A DNA stretch of 64,000 nt from assembly GCA_032718475.1 (NCBI GenBank), contig JAUCBJ010006470.1, positions 99,473 to 163,472 on the forward strand. The letters are read 5' to 3'. Positions 10,849 through 21,390 of the stretch are shown in pieces. Both the position numbers and the translations under genes were made by a program. How positions within the stretch are numbered: the first letter of the stretch is position 1; every line of letters begins with the position of its first letter. The notes under the pieces were generated by a model. That model saw nothing but the letters and a program-made list of their open reading frames with translations. It was not told where the DNA came from and searched no databases. The stretch comes from Nemertoderma westbladi (Eukaryota; Xenacoelomorpha; Nemertodermatida; Nemertodermatidae).

Positions 10849-12023
10849 TGTTCGCGCTTTCAGACCTTTGGCAGTTTAACCCGCCAAATTAGGATGTCTT
10901 CTAGATAATAATTCGCTTTTAGCCTATGACAAGTATTTGATTCACTATACTAGTCGAAACCAATCTGTGCGCGATCATTCACCCGCTGGATATACCCGGG
11001 AGATTGGGTTCGACGGCTTAATCGTATTGCTATGTAGGCCTAATGTATTATTCGACTGACAGTATTATATAATCTCTGACAATATTATTCACCTTCGGGA
11101 AATATTAACAGTTCCTTTAGGACGTGGCGCTCTACCTATATAAACAGAGTTATGACTTAAACTACTCACAACGATATGGCTTAGTTACAATTCACATATA
11201 TGGCGCATTCTTTAGGAAATGCTTCGTTATCAGTCTCACTCATACACAATGCTGCACAATACTGCACACTGATCTGCCGATCTTCACTGATTTTAGTCAC
11301 ATATAAAAGGAACACGGACCGAATCATGTAGGGTCTATCAAATAACATTAGATTCACTTCAAACCACTTTAACATAAGTCACAATCGTTATATGTAACCT
11401 TTCTCTCTTACCTTCGGTATATCAAGAATATTGGGTTTTCGGGGTTATTTATCGTTATTCCAAATATAATAATTCATCAACCATATTATGAAGAACTGAC
11501 AGTAAATAGCAGTATAACAATATAAAAGTATGCACAGGTTGTTTGATTAGGTATGGTATGTTATGAGTTGAGGTATGATAACGGATATATGTCCTTATAA
11601 TTAAGCCTACTAGTGTAAGACTAAAAACTGAAAACACGGAGGTGCCAAAAGCCGGTTCTTAGGCTCTGGGCAAAACATAACACTGAACTACTGTACTGAG
11701 CCTCTGTATACACCTCCAACACAGAGACAACAAACGCTCTGATTGGTCAACCGAACAACGAGAGAACAAAGAAACAAAGAACTGTCGACGTGGCAATATC
11801 AGCTGCTAGCCGTCGTCATGGTAGCGCCACTGTTTTCAAGAGTATCCAGCTATTGCGTCACGAAATTACGGATTATGTCCTTTAAAGTACACATACAGAA
11901 GAAATGACTTTTATGTCCTCTAAAACACCAGTACAGTAAGGACACGGCCTTTTTATGCCTGGTAAACCAACTACAGAGTACTTTACGGGAAAATAACCGG
12001 CTAATTACGCAAAAGCTTTTACA
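10849..12023 (-). repeat. 3' LTR of BEL copy 2
   Basis: 1175 bp. In element orientation it starts TGTAAAAGC and ends GCGCGAACA. It is nearly identical to 26633-27802, with a 5-bp direct-repeat difference at about 11691-11700. A TATATA motif lies in the middle of the LTR in element orientation (complement of about 11136-11142). The U3 part is of the same type as in copy 3 and unlike that of copy 1 and the solo LTR. Confidence 0.95.
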
Positions 12024-12101
12024 CCGCTCCCAGAAAATGGGATTTAAGTCTATAAAATATAACAAATCACAGTTTCTAAAATATAAAGATACTCTAAACA
12101 G

Positions 12102-14591
12102 TTAGTCTTTCTTACGCAGACGGCGTTTACGCAGTTTTTGAGGCTAGCAAGAGTCTTTTTCTCTTTGGGGGGAGCCACTTTACTAGGAGGGCCATAACTC
12201 CTGGGTGAAGGGTGCAATATGATTGCATCAGAAGGTGTAGAATTATGGTCGAGGTATCTGCCGTTTCGATATGCTTCTCCTCGAGCTGATTTTCCTCCGC
12301 TCGTAGCTGGATACGTTCATCCAAAATCTCTCGCAGAGAATAGGATCGTCCAAGTTCGATAACTTCTTAGAGATTCTGGATTTCCCAATCGAATTGAGAT
12401 AAGGCCAATTCGTTTATCGATTGGACTTACTGTTATAACTTACGTTTATCTGAACAAACGCAGGTTTCTTTTTTGATCTTTATAGAATAGCGTTTAACTC
12501 GTTTCGTACAACGCTCTCCTTCACCTTGATGAGGGGTTGTATCGCGTTAAACGGGGACGACCATACGGTTGGATAGTGATATTAGGTGTCCGCGTCACAA
12601 TCCGGCTAGGTAAGATGGGCGGCTAGCTAGAAATCACTGTCGGAGTGTTACCGATTAATTGTTAGGGTAGCACTAGATCTTTGAACAGTGAATACAGTCC
12701 GCGAGGATCCGCGACACCACCAGGATCGCAGGTCTGAGGTCCAACTAAGGAATGAGGAGATTTGACCGAGTATTCCGGGACTCTGATCGTAGGTTTACTC
12801 CAGGATCGTTCGAGCCGAGTGAGCATAGGTGATACGTCAAACAAGTTTCGCTCGAACTCCAGTAAATATAACGAGCACAACTGTGTTTAACACAACGTTT
12901 CCGTAGATGTTTATGTCTTTCCGTTTATTGGCTGGGTCTAGGACATTTATCGTAATAATACCAAAGACGCACGTCTGGTAGGGGAAACGCGGATGATATT
13001 TATTTGTTGTTACAATGCTTCTATCAAGAATCCCAAATATATGTTTGTAAAAGCTTTTGTGGGATAACTGATTCGTTTGCCTTGCTAACCAGTTCCCCCC
13101 CAGGCGCTAGAATACTCTAAAAAGGGATCTATAACTCGAATAGCGCAAGCTACCGGCTGATTGGCTGATTCGCTGTGCGAAGGGATCTGGGCTACGTTTG
13201 ATTGTCCAACCAGCTTGGGAAAGTTGCCCCACAGCCCTGCTGTCTTTATCTGCCAATAGGATTTGAGTTGATTTTGATTTCGACCTATCACAGATCTACT
13301 GAACTGAATTTTCCTATCTGTATGCTCTTTCTCTGTGGTGGGTGGAAGCCTTTGTAAATAAGGTTTTTCTTATCAGTTTTCAGTGTTGTTGGTCTTTCTG
13401 TCCTGAGCCAGGAGAGAACGGCTTGTAAATATTTTGTGCTTTTCTGTTTTAGTCTAACACTAGTAGGCTTAATTATAAGGACATATATCCGTTATCTTAA
13501 CACACACTGAATCACTGTGTATACTTTTATATTGTTATACTGCTATTTACTGTCAGTTCTTCATAATATGGTTGATGAATTATTATATTTGGAATAACGA
13601 TAAATAAGCCCGAAACCCAATATTCTTGATATACCGAAGGTAAGAGAGAAAGGTTACATATAACGATTGTGACTTATGTTAAAGTGGTTTGAAGTGAATC
13701 TAATGTTATTTGATAGACCCTACATGAGTCGGTCCGTGTTCCTTTTATATATAACTAAAATCAGTGAAGATCGGCAGATCAGTGTGCAGTATTGTGCAGC
13801 ATTGTGTATGAGTGAGCCTGATAACGAAGCATTTCCTAAAGAATGCGCCATATATGTGAATTATAACTAAGCCATATCGTTGTGAGTAGTTTAAGTCATA
13901 ACTCTGTTTATATAGATAGAGCGCCACGTCCTAAAGGAACTGTTAATATTTCCCGAAGGTGAATAATATTGTCAGAGATTATATAATACTGTCAGTCGAA
14001 TAATACATTAAGCTTACATAGCAATAAGATTAAGCCGTCGAACCCAATCTCCCGGGTATATCCAGCGGGTGAATGATCGCGCACAGATTGGTTTCGACTA
14101 GTGTAGTGAATTAAATACTTGTCATAGGCTAAAAGTGATTTATTATCTAGAAGACATCCTAATTTGGCGGGTTAAACTGCCAAAGGTCTGAAAGCGCGAA
14201 CAATGTTGGAGTTACCGCGTTTATTTGTTTCTTTAATGTCTTTTCTTTCGAGTCGATTTCGAATAGGATTTTCGCATTAGAATTTTGGTTTATCGTTTCG
14301 ACTCCTCTGGGTAGGATATGTTCGACATAGTCCGTATCGTGTAAATCGATAGAATGGCCAATGGTTAAGAAGTCCATATACATACCATTACAATGCGTGT
14401 AGCGAGCGGTGAATTTTCCATAGTCCAATTCACGCGTAAGTTACTTCCAGGAAATCGTAGGTTCGATATAACGACCATCATCCTTCGTAGTAGTTGGACT
14501 AGTATCACCGCGTATCAAGCTATCAACAAACGCTTGAAAGTAGAGTATATCGCTCCCTGATACCAAGACCATCTTCTATCAACTCCGTCAT
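12102..14591 (-). pseudogene. ORF3 of BEL copy 2 (unknown protein), split by a solo LTR
   Basis: This is the counterpart of 4630-6151. The ATG is at 14591 and the stop at 12102-12104, with a solo LTR at 13046-14202 plus its 5-bp duplication in the middle. The 5' part shares the RYTH..NG.YMDFLT motif and the following IDLHDT with copy 1. The 3' part shares ERNLFDVSP, LYSLFKDLVLP, DERIQLRAEENQLEEKH and the basic tail. A one-base deletion lies soon after the start, about 200 bases are missing near 12990-13040, and a frame change falls in the same area as in copy 1 (about 12850-12890). Shared architecture with scattered private lesions implies an ancestral ORF of roughly 500 codons. The protein matches no family I know. 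Confidence 0.6.
13046..14202 (+). repeat. Solo BEL LTR inserted in ORF3 of copy 2
   Basis: A single 1157-bp LTR in the opposite orientation to its host element. It starts TGTAAAAG, ends GCGCGAACA, and is flanked by ATGTT at 13041-13045 and 14203-14207. Removing it and one ATGTT rejoins ORF3 sequence collinear with copy 1. Its U3 resembles that of copy 1's LTR, so it comes from a different subfamily than its host. Its TATATAG lies at about 13910-13917. It presumably arose by recombination between the two LTRs of a full insertion. Confidence 0.93.
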
Positions 14592-16248
14592 ATCTGCTAT
14601 ATATGAGTTTATTAATATTATAATGAGTTTATATTTAGGCTAGCGAGCGTCGCTGCCTACCCCCATCAGCCCCCGGACAGTGCGAGATCCTCAGCGCCGA
14701 TGTGTCGTAGCCGCTGTACTTTCGCCAACGACGTAGCCGCACAACGACAACGACAACCGGCACAAGTCACTCGACTGTCCGTCCCAAAGGCTTAGATACA
14801 CCTCAGGTTCTTACTGGAGAGTTAGGGTTACTTTCACAATTGCGACTCGCTACTGTAAACACACCTTAGTAGTAACATTCGCCTATAAACTCACAAATAC
14901 CACACACACAACTTGTCACAAATTACACACACTCGGGCCATTTGTCCGTTAGTCAATGCCTTCCAGAATGTCACTGTATTATTATGTATCCTTGGATACT
15001 AGCAGTGCGCTATTTATTCCCTGTGCTATTCAATGGGACAAGCTTTCTATTGTTCTTTTAACTCAATTCTAATTCTAGCGTGGTTGTTGCTATGGTGACA
15101 TTATGCAAAGCTAGCGGTAGAATTAGGGTAATTCCAATGCATACAGATCTGGGATGTTATTTAATAGTAATTCTTTAATGGTCAATGTCCTGTTTTATAC
15201 ATGACTTTATGAATTTTATCGGCTATTGACTATGTCTGGGGGACTTTCGCACACTCATACGCATAATAAGATAAATCTCCGCTCCCTTGATCTATTAATT
15301 AATGGAATTTTGGGAATGTTATAAATTGCGTAAAAATGGCAATTTATTAAATTCATTAAAAGGCATGAATTTAAATTTATTCCCTGAAATTTTATTATTT
15401 GATAATTAAATTGACATATTTTGATTCTAGAACATGTCTGGGGACACAAGATCCTTAATTCTGTGACAATTGTCTTTTTAAGAATATCAGTAAATGCTAC
15501 GATATCTTAATTGACTAGAATTGTTGAAGGATCTGAATTTTACAGATTTTGATTTATTAGATTTGCAAATATTAAATAATTAATATTTGAGATGGGCACC
15601 GATTTATTCCAGAACTTGTCTGGGGACGTTAACCACTGATTCTAGAATTTGTCTTTCAAGTATATCGGTGGGTGCCGCGATATCTTAATCGACTAGAATT
15701 ACAGATGGTCAAAGAGTTTAACAGATTTATTTTGCGTTATACGCTACTGTTAAAGGGACATCACGCTACTATATGTATTATCTAATATACGGTATGAGAG
15801 CAATATCGCACGAAGCAATGTCAGTGTGAAGAGGCAAGTCGTTTCCAAGGTCTACCCAGAGCTTGGTTTAGCCGAGACACGAGGATCTGAACTTTGCATT
15901 CCTAATACTCTGCGTACCAATAATACTTAAATATAGTAGAGCTTTATTGTACTTTAATAAGCACGGACATTTCATCTTACTGTAGTCACGTATTTATAAT
16001 ATGCTACGGGCAGTAAGGAAAGAGAAAAAGAATTATTTCTCGCCGTCGCACTAAATATATAATATACCTAATTAAATAATAAACGCGAATATATATTGCA
16101 CTAATCTACTAAATAATCTCTAAAATACCACACTACTAAATAAAATTAAATAAAACGATTAAAATAAAATTACATAATAATACATACATAAATATAAAAT
16201 AATAAAATAATGTAAAATAATAGAGTCACACGCCCACTCCGAACGATA
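14592..16248 (-). other. Non-coding spacer between pol and ORF3, BEL copy 2
   Basis: No sustained ORF. It is collinear with 2989-4629. The duplicated block with CCAGA-loop-TCTGG is present; the complement lies at 15609-15625 (loop CAAGT) and about 15426-15444 (one stem base changed). The pyrimidine tract and CTACAG near 15985-16040 are kept as well. Confidence 0.65.
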
Positions 16249-19200
16249 TTAAGTTGGGGAGTCCCCAGATGTCGGCTGGATTAGGGAAGTGGTCGTGGGA
16301 AGGGTTTCTTGCCTTCCATAGTTTCCGGAGAGCTCTCTGTCTCTTTCCAGTAAACATAAACGACCCACTGGGCGGTTGAGCTGTTGAGTCTCAAAGACTA
16401 TCCCTGGTTTCTTAAAGTTACGCCGCATGACGACGAGTTCTACTGATCGCACCAAACCATCGCTCGAGATATGAGTCTCGATGATACGTCCTGTTTGCCA
16501 TCGCTTACGTGGGAGATCGGGGTCCACAATAAGCACCATGTCTCCAGCGCTGACGTTTTCTTGCTGCGCAAACCACTTAGTTCGAAGTTGTAGAGTGGGC
16601 AGGTAATGTTTCTCGAAATGGTCAGCGAAACGACGGGATAGCAACTGCATAAGTTGCCAGGTTCGACGGCAGTACTCGTCTCCGTCTGTGATCTCCGATC
16701 GTGGGAGCATGGCTACGGGTTTCTTCAGTAGAAAGTGCGCGGGTGTTAGCGCTTCCAGGGAATCAGGACTTGAAGAGACTGGCATAAGCGGTCTTTCGTT
16801 GAGATAGGCGGCGATTTCCTCCATTAACGTCCGCAATAGTTCGTCGGTGAGATAAGCGCGACAAGGTACAATAAAGTGGAACGCAGTCTTCACGCTCCTA
16901 ATCAATCTCTCCCAACTTCCTCCCCACCAAGGGGCGTCGGCGGCGTTGAAGGTCCAGCTAGACGCTGTTATCTTTAGCTGATCGTCCACCTGTCTTTTGT
17001 TCCAGTCCTTTACGTAAGCTTGAATTTCGTTGTTGGCGCCAATGAAGTTCGTTCCCTTATCCGATCTCATCGTGTTACTGGTTCCGAAGCGAGCGATCTG
17101 TCGTCGTAAACTCAACACGAAGCTGTTGGTGGATAGATCGTTTACCATATCGAGATGGATAGCTCTACAAGTCATACAAACGAAGATGACACACCATCTC
17201 TTGACTATAGTCCGGGCACGATATACTTCAATAGGGCCAAATAAATCCACACCGGTATTAGTAAAGGGTGGTTCATAGAAGCTTACTCTTTCCCTAGGTA
17301 ATTCTGCCTCTCGCTGTGTCAAAGGCCTACTGAATGCTTTCCTACAGGGTATGCAGTTCCTAAGGACTTGGTTCAGAGCCCTACGGGGTTTATAAAAATA
17401 GTAGCGAGTTCGAATTTCGCTCAGAACTCGTTCTCTTCCAGCATGATACAGTTTGCTATGAACATCTACAATCATCTTGATTTGTATGTCAAGATTTCTA
17501 ATGAGTATGGGAAACTTAGTGTCAAAGGATAATGGGGCGTTGGTGAGCCTGCCTCCAACACGTATTAACCCATCTATCATGGTACTAGAGAAGCGATCCC
17601 TTAAGCGCATCTGCGGATTTCTTAACAACAGGAAATACTTATCGGGATCCTCATAGCATTGTAGGAGTCTCAGCATCTGTTTGTTGGTTTCATCATGCTC
17701 CTGGTAACTGATCTTCTCCTTTAGAAACCTGTCGGATATCTTATATTTAGGAAGATCTTTAACAACATGGACTCGTGCAGATGTTGATGGAGCATCATCA
17801 CTATTGGTCTTTGTCCCGGAGTAACGATGATGAAAACATCGTTTTAAATAGGTGACGGCTTTACAGAGCCGATTCCAGGAACTGTAGTGACGTATCGCTC
17901 TCTGCAAGAGGGGTGAGAGTCCTTGCGCGATATCTGGTATTCCAGATTTCCAATCCTTGTCACGGATTTCCAAGACTTCTTTATCCGTGGCTGTGGGTTT
18001 CTGATCCAAAGCATCCTCTCCGGAAGTAAATAATACAGATAGATCAACCGCAGGTTTAAACAACTTCGATTTACTCGCTCGAGTTTTGGGTTTAACTTTC
18101 TCCGCTCCCTTGGCCTGTCTGATCTCTGCTGTTGTGAGATGGGGAGGCCATTCTTCTTCTTCTCTGTAGAGAAAGTCGGGTCCACCTAACCATTCGGGAG
18201 TATTTACCAATTCCTTTGGAGTCGCTCCTCGGGAAGCGATGTCTGCTGGATTAATCGTTCCGGGGCAATGTCTCCATTGGTCCATCGTCGTGCGACTAAG
18301 TATGATGGCTACTCTGTTGGTAACGAAGACGCTGAACTGACAGACTTCATTGGTTATATACTCTAACACGAGTAAAGCGTCGGTCCAATAGACAGTTTTC
18401 TCTAATGGATAGTCAATCTGTTCTGTTACATTCCGGCCGATGGCTGTAGCGTATAGAGCCGCTTTTAACTCCGCTCGAGGAACTTTCAACTTGTTGTTGA
18501 TTAATGCCTTAGAAGTAACCAAGGCGACTTTGATTCCATCCGGAGTTTCCACTCTTAGATAGGCTACTATACCTATTCCCATATCGCTGGCGTCTCCAAA
18601 CACATGGAGTTGATAGGAATACGTAGGGAGAACATGACCAAAATATGAACGGGAAATTATAAAATCCTCGATAGCCGGCAGAGAATCTTCCCATTTCATC
18701 CACTTCTTTAATAATTCTCCCTTAAGTGGATCGTCCCATGAGTGGTTTTCAAGCCACATTTGTTGTACCAAACTACGAGCAATCAATATAACTGGGCTAA
18801 TAAATCCCAATGGATCGAAATAAGTGCTCAGTATACTTAAGCAAATCCGTTTGGTTCGAACTGGATTATCTCGCTGTTTTAGCTGGAAAAACAGGATATC
18901 TCGCTCTGTGTCCCATTTCAAGCCGAGTGTCTTGGTTTCTGGCAGATCATCTTTGATCAAATCTAGATCTTTCGCCCCTCGATCTTCCGCAGGGATCGAC
19001 TCCAGAAACTCACGGGAGTTGCTGGTGAATTTCGTTAATCGAAACCCACCTCTTTTTAAGCACTCTACCGTTCCTTTAGCGACCTCAATGGCTTCCTCAA
19101 CTGATGGGAGGGACTTCAGATTGTCGTCCATGTATATGTCTCGCTTGATGTTGTCGATCACTTCCTTAGAGAATGCCTCTCGGTTGTCCTCTGCAGTGGT

Positions 19201-21390
19201 ACGCACTACCGAACAGGCGTTGGAAGGGCTTGAGATTATCCCAAAGGCCTGGATGGTCATCCAGTACTCCACCGGTTTCTGGTTGAGGTCTCCTTCGGGC
19301 CACCACAGAAATCGTAGACTATCTCGATCCCTATCTAACACCTTGACTTGTAAGAACATGCCTTCTATATCGGAGGCGAAAGCAATCGAATATTGTCTCA
19401 ATCTTAAAAGAATTCCCAACAAAGATTGAAGTAAGTTGGGTCCGGGTAACAATTCAGAGTTAAGGGATTGACCCATGTAAAGAGCGGAGCCATCAAACAC
19501 TACTCTCACTTCATGTGGTTTACCGGGTTTAGGAACGTAATGGTGAGTTAAGTAATACGTTCTTTCAGTCACAGGTGTTTCTTCCGGTACTCTCTCCGCG
19601 TATCCCTTACTAATAAATTTCTCCAGCTGTGTTTGATACATTTCTTTAGCTGAAGAATTAGCCGTAAGGCGTCGATGGAGTTGCGCGATTCTTTTTTCCG
19701 CCAAGGGTCTGTTATTGATGAACTTCGGTTCTCTCTTGCGGAAAGGTAGACCGACTTCATACCTACCTTGATCTTTGAGGAAACGTGTAGTTGTCTCTTG
19801 GATCTGCTTGGCCCTTTCCTCTTCCACCGACAAGGCTTTATCGTAGGAATTGGGCTCTACCGCCTCTTGCGTAAAGAATCGTACGGCATGTTCATCTCGA
19901 GTCTTGGCATTACAACGCTCAATGACGTCATTTAACTCGTCGTTATAAGCTTCTCGTTCAGATGGATAAAGAAGTTGACATAAGTTCACTTGGTTTTGCC
20001 AAGCCTCGTTTTCCTTAAGGAGATCGATGGTATTCTCCTCATCAAAAAGCTGGTGAATGTCGTCGTTATCTGAGGAGTATGGAGTTCCCTCAGTTAAATC
20101 GTCTCCCTCACTAGTATCATCTTCCCATTCACTCACCTGGCAGACGCTCTCTGGCGGTAGTCTTTCTCTGAGTGTTCTACGGGAAGGGCCAGTAAAGTAC
20201 CAACCTACTCTAGTTCTTACCGCATAGGTCTGTAGCGGCTGCGGTTGAGCAGGCCGTTTCTCTAATGTCTCCAGCGCCTCATGCGCGTTTTGGCCGATGA
20301 GTATTTGCACTCCAGGATAATCAGTCTGGAATCGAGGTATGTTAAGATGTTGGATGCTCTCATCCTCGTCCCAATTATAAAGGTCTGCTTGAGTAGTAGC
20401 GAAGTTCTTTATAGCCACCATTTTCACTGACCTTATGCTATGTTCTCCTAGTTCGTCCTGGGGGGTGGACAACGCTCCTACATAATAATCCGCTGTTATT
20501 GTAGATTTCCAAACTTGCATAATGCCTGACATGTTTAGCGTAGTTCGGAACTTGGGTTGTCCAGCAAATATGTCTTCGGCTAGCTCTTGGTCGATGAATG
20601 TTCCTGTACTACCGGAGTCAAGGAGGGCGTTCACTACGTAACTCCTCTTAGGTCCGTGAACCCTTACCTGTACCACAGGAAATTCTCTAATCCCTACATT
20701 GGAAGTTGGCGCTTTCCAAGATAGTTGTCGATCAGAAGTATTTAAAGCAAGGTCAATGTCTGATGTATCCTTTTCATAAATGAGTGCTCGATACACTGTG
20801 GTATTTATCATGTAACAGGATTCGTTTTCGTCGGAGAACTCGTCCGTATAGAATCCTTCCATCTCAGATTGATCAGTGTCGTTCACATCACTGAATTGGA
20901 CATGTAGTTCGGAATCACTTACCTGACTCGGACTATTTCGCTCGAATTCCGCGTGCAACAAGATATGATGTTTCGCACCGCACTTGGCACATCTTGTGTC
21001 AGAGTAACAGGTTCGCCGTTGGTGTCCTTGTCTGAGGCAATTATAACATAACCGCTTGTCCCACATGACTTCACGTCTCTCAGTTAATGATTTCTTTAGA
21101 AATTCATCACACATATTCAAACGGTGGGTCCCGTCACACAGCGCACATTTCGGTTTGATGTTACTTACCTTATTTTGGGTGACATTGTGTACACTTGTTT
21201 TTTCTTCGGGCTTTCTCACCTGAATTCTCTTGGGAGACGTAGGAGGAGTTTTTCTTACCTGTTCTCTCCTGTCATTTGTTCGAGACTTAAATTTACTTAC
21301 CTGATCTCTAGGTGTTTTATTGACATAATAAGATCTTTCAGTGTCTTTCCCGCTATCCTCCCCTTGGGAAGCTCTGGCTTTCGCCGTCAT
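16249..21390 (-). CDS. pol: BEL/Pao pol (protease, RT, RNase H, integrase), copy 2
   Basis: The enzymes for reverse transcription and integration of the element. Over 1713 residues there are three zinc-binding motifs at about 82-94, 115-128 and 134-146 (CX2CX4HX4C-type and variants). A retropepsin-like protease follows with DSGSTG at 258-263, then RT with SDIEG at 673-677 and YMDD at 753-756. RNase H acidic residues lie at about 933, 974, 1004 and 1050. The integrase zinc finger is H1311, H1316, C1346, C1349, its DDE core D1382, D1444, E1494, and a DUF5641-like tail spans about 1604-1660. All these catalytic residues are present and no stop interrupts them. The methionine at 21390 is not the true start: copy 3 reads straight from gag into this region, and a one-base insertion at about 21365-21372 separates the frames here. 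The region from 20130 to 21660 is dense in consensus splice donors. Confidence 0.93.
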   Translation of the reverse strand: MTAKARASQGEDSGKDTERSYYVNKTPRDQVSKFKSRTNDRREQVRKTPPTSPKRIQVRKPEEKTSVHNVTQNKVSNIKPKCALCDGTHRLNMCDEFLKKSLTERREVMWDKRLCYNCLRQGHQRRTCYSDTRCAKCGAKHHILLHAEFERNSPSQVSDSELHVQFSDVNDTDQSEMEGFYTDEFSDENESCYMINTTVYRALIYEKDTSDIDLALNTSDRQLSWKAPTSNVGIREFPVVQVRVHGPKRSYVVNALLDSGSTGTFIDQELAEDIFAGQPKFRTTLNMSGIMQVWKSTITADYYVGALSTPQDELGEHSIRSVKMVAIKNFATTQADLYNWDEDESIQHLNIPRFQTDYPGVQILIGQNAHEALETLEKRPAQPQPLQTYAVRTRVGWYFTGPSRRTLRERLPPESVCQVSEWEDDTSEGDDLTEGTPYSSDNDDIHQLFDEENTIDLLKENEAWQNQVNLCQLLYPSEREAYNDELNDVIERCNAKTRDEHAVRFFTQEAVEPNSYDKALSVEEERAKQIQETTTRFLKDQGRYEVGLPFRKREPKFINNRPLAEKRIAQLHRRLTANSSAKEMYQTQLEKFISKGYAERVPEETPVTERTYYLTHHYVPKPGKPHEVRVVFDGSALYMGQSLNSELLPGPNLLQSLLGILLRLRQYSIAFASDIEGMFLQVKVLDRDRDSLRFLWWPEGDLNQKPVEYWMTIQAFGIISSPSNACSVVRTTAEDNREAFSKEVIDNIKRDIYMDDNLKSLPSVEEAIEVAKGTVECLKRGGFRLTKFTSNSREFLESIPAEDRGAKDLDLIKDDLPETKTLGLKWDTERDILFFQLKQRDNPVRTKRICLSILSTYFDPLGFISPVILIARSLVQQMWLENHSWDDPLKGELLKKWMKWEDSLPAIEDFIISRSYFGHVLPTYSYQLHVFGDASDMGIGIVAYLRVETPDGIKVALVTSKALINNKLKVPRAELKAALYATAIGRNVTEQIDYPLEKTVYWTDALLVLEYITNEVCQFSVFVTNRVAIILSRTTMDQWRHCPGTINPADIASRGATPKELVNTPEWLGGPDFLYREEEEWPPHLTTAEIRQAKGAEKVKPKTRASKSKLFKPAVDLSVLFTSGEDALDQKPTATDKEVLEIRDKDWKSGIPDIAQGLSPLLQRAIRHYSSWNRLCKAVTYLKRCFHHRYSGTKTNSDDAPSTSARVHVVKDLPKYKISDRFLKEKISYQEHDETNKQMLRLLQCYEDPDKYFLLLRNPQMRLRDRFSSTMIDGLIRVGGRLTNAPLSFDTKFPILIRNLDIQIKMIVDVHSKLYHAGRERVLSEIRTRYYFYKPRRALNQVLRNCIPCRKAFSRPLTQREAELPRERVSFYEPPFTNTGVDLFGPIEVYRARTIVKRWCVIFVCMTCRAIHLDMVNDLSTNSFVLSLRRQIARFGTSNTMRSDKGTNFIGANNEIQAYVKDWNKRQVDDQLKITASSWTFNAADAPWWGGSWERLIRSVKTAFHFIVPCRAYLTDELLRTLMEEIAAYLNERPLMPVSSSPDSLEALTPAHFLLKKPVAMLPRSEITDGDEYCRRTWQLMQLLSRRFADHFEKHYLPTLQLRTKWFAQQENVSAGDMVLIVDPDLPRKRWQTGRIIETHISSDGLVRSVELVVMRRNFKKPGIVFETQQLNRPVGRLCLLERDRELSGNYGRQETLPTTTSLIQPTSGDSPT

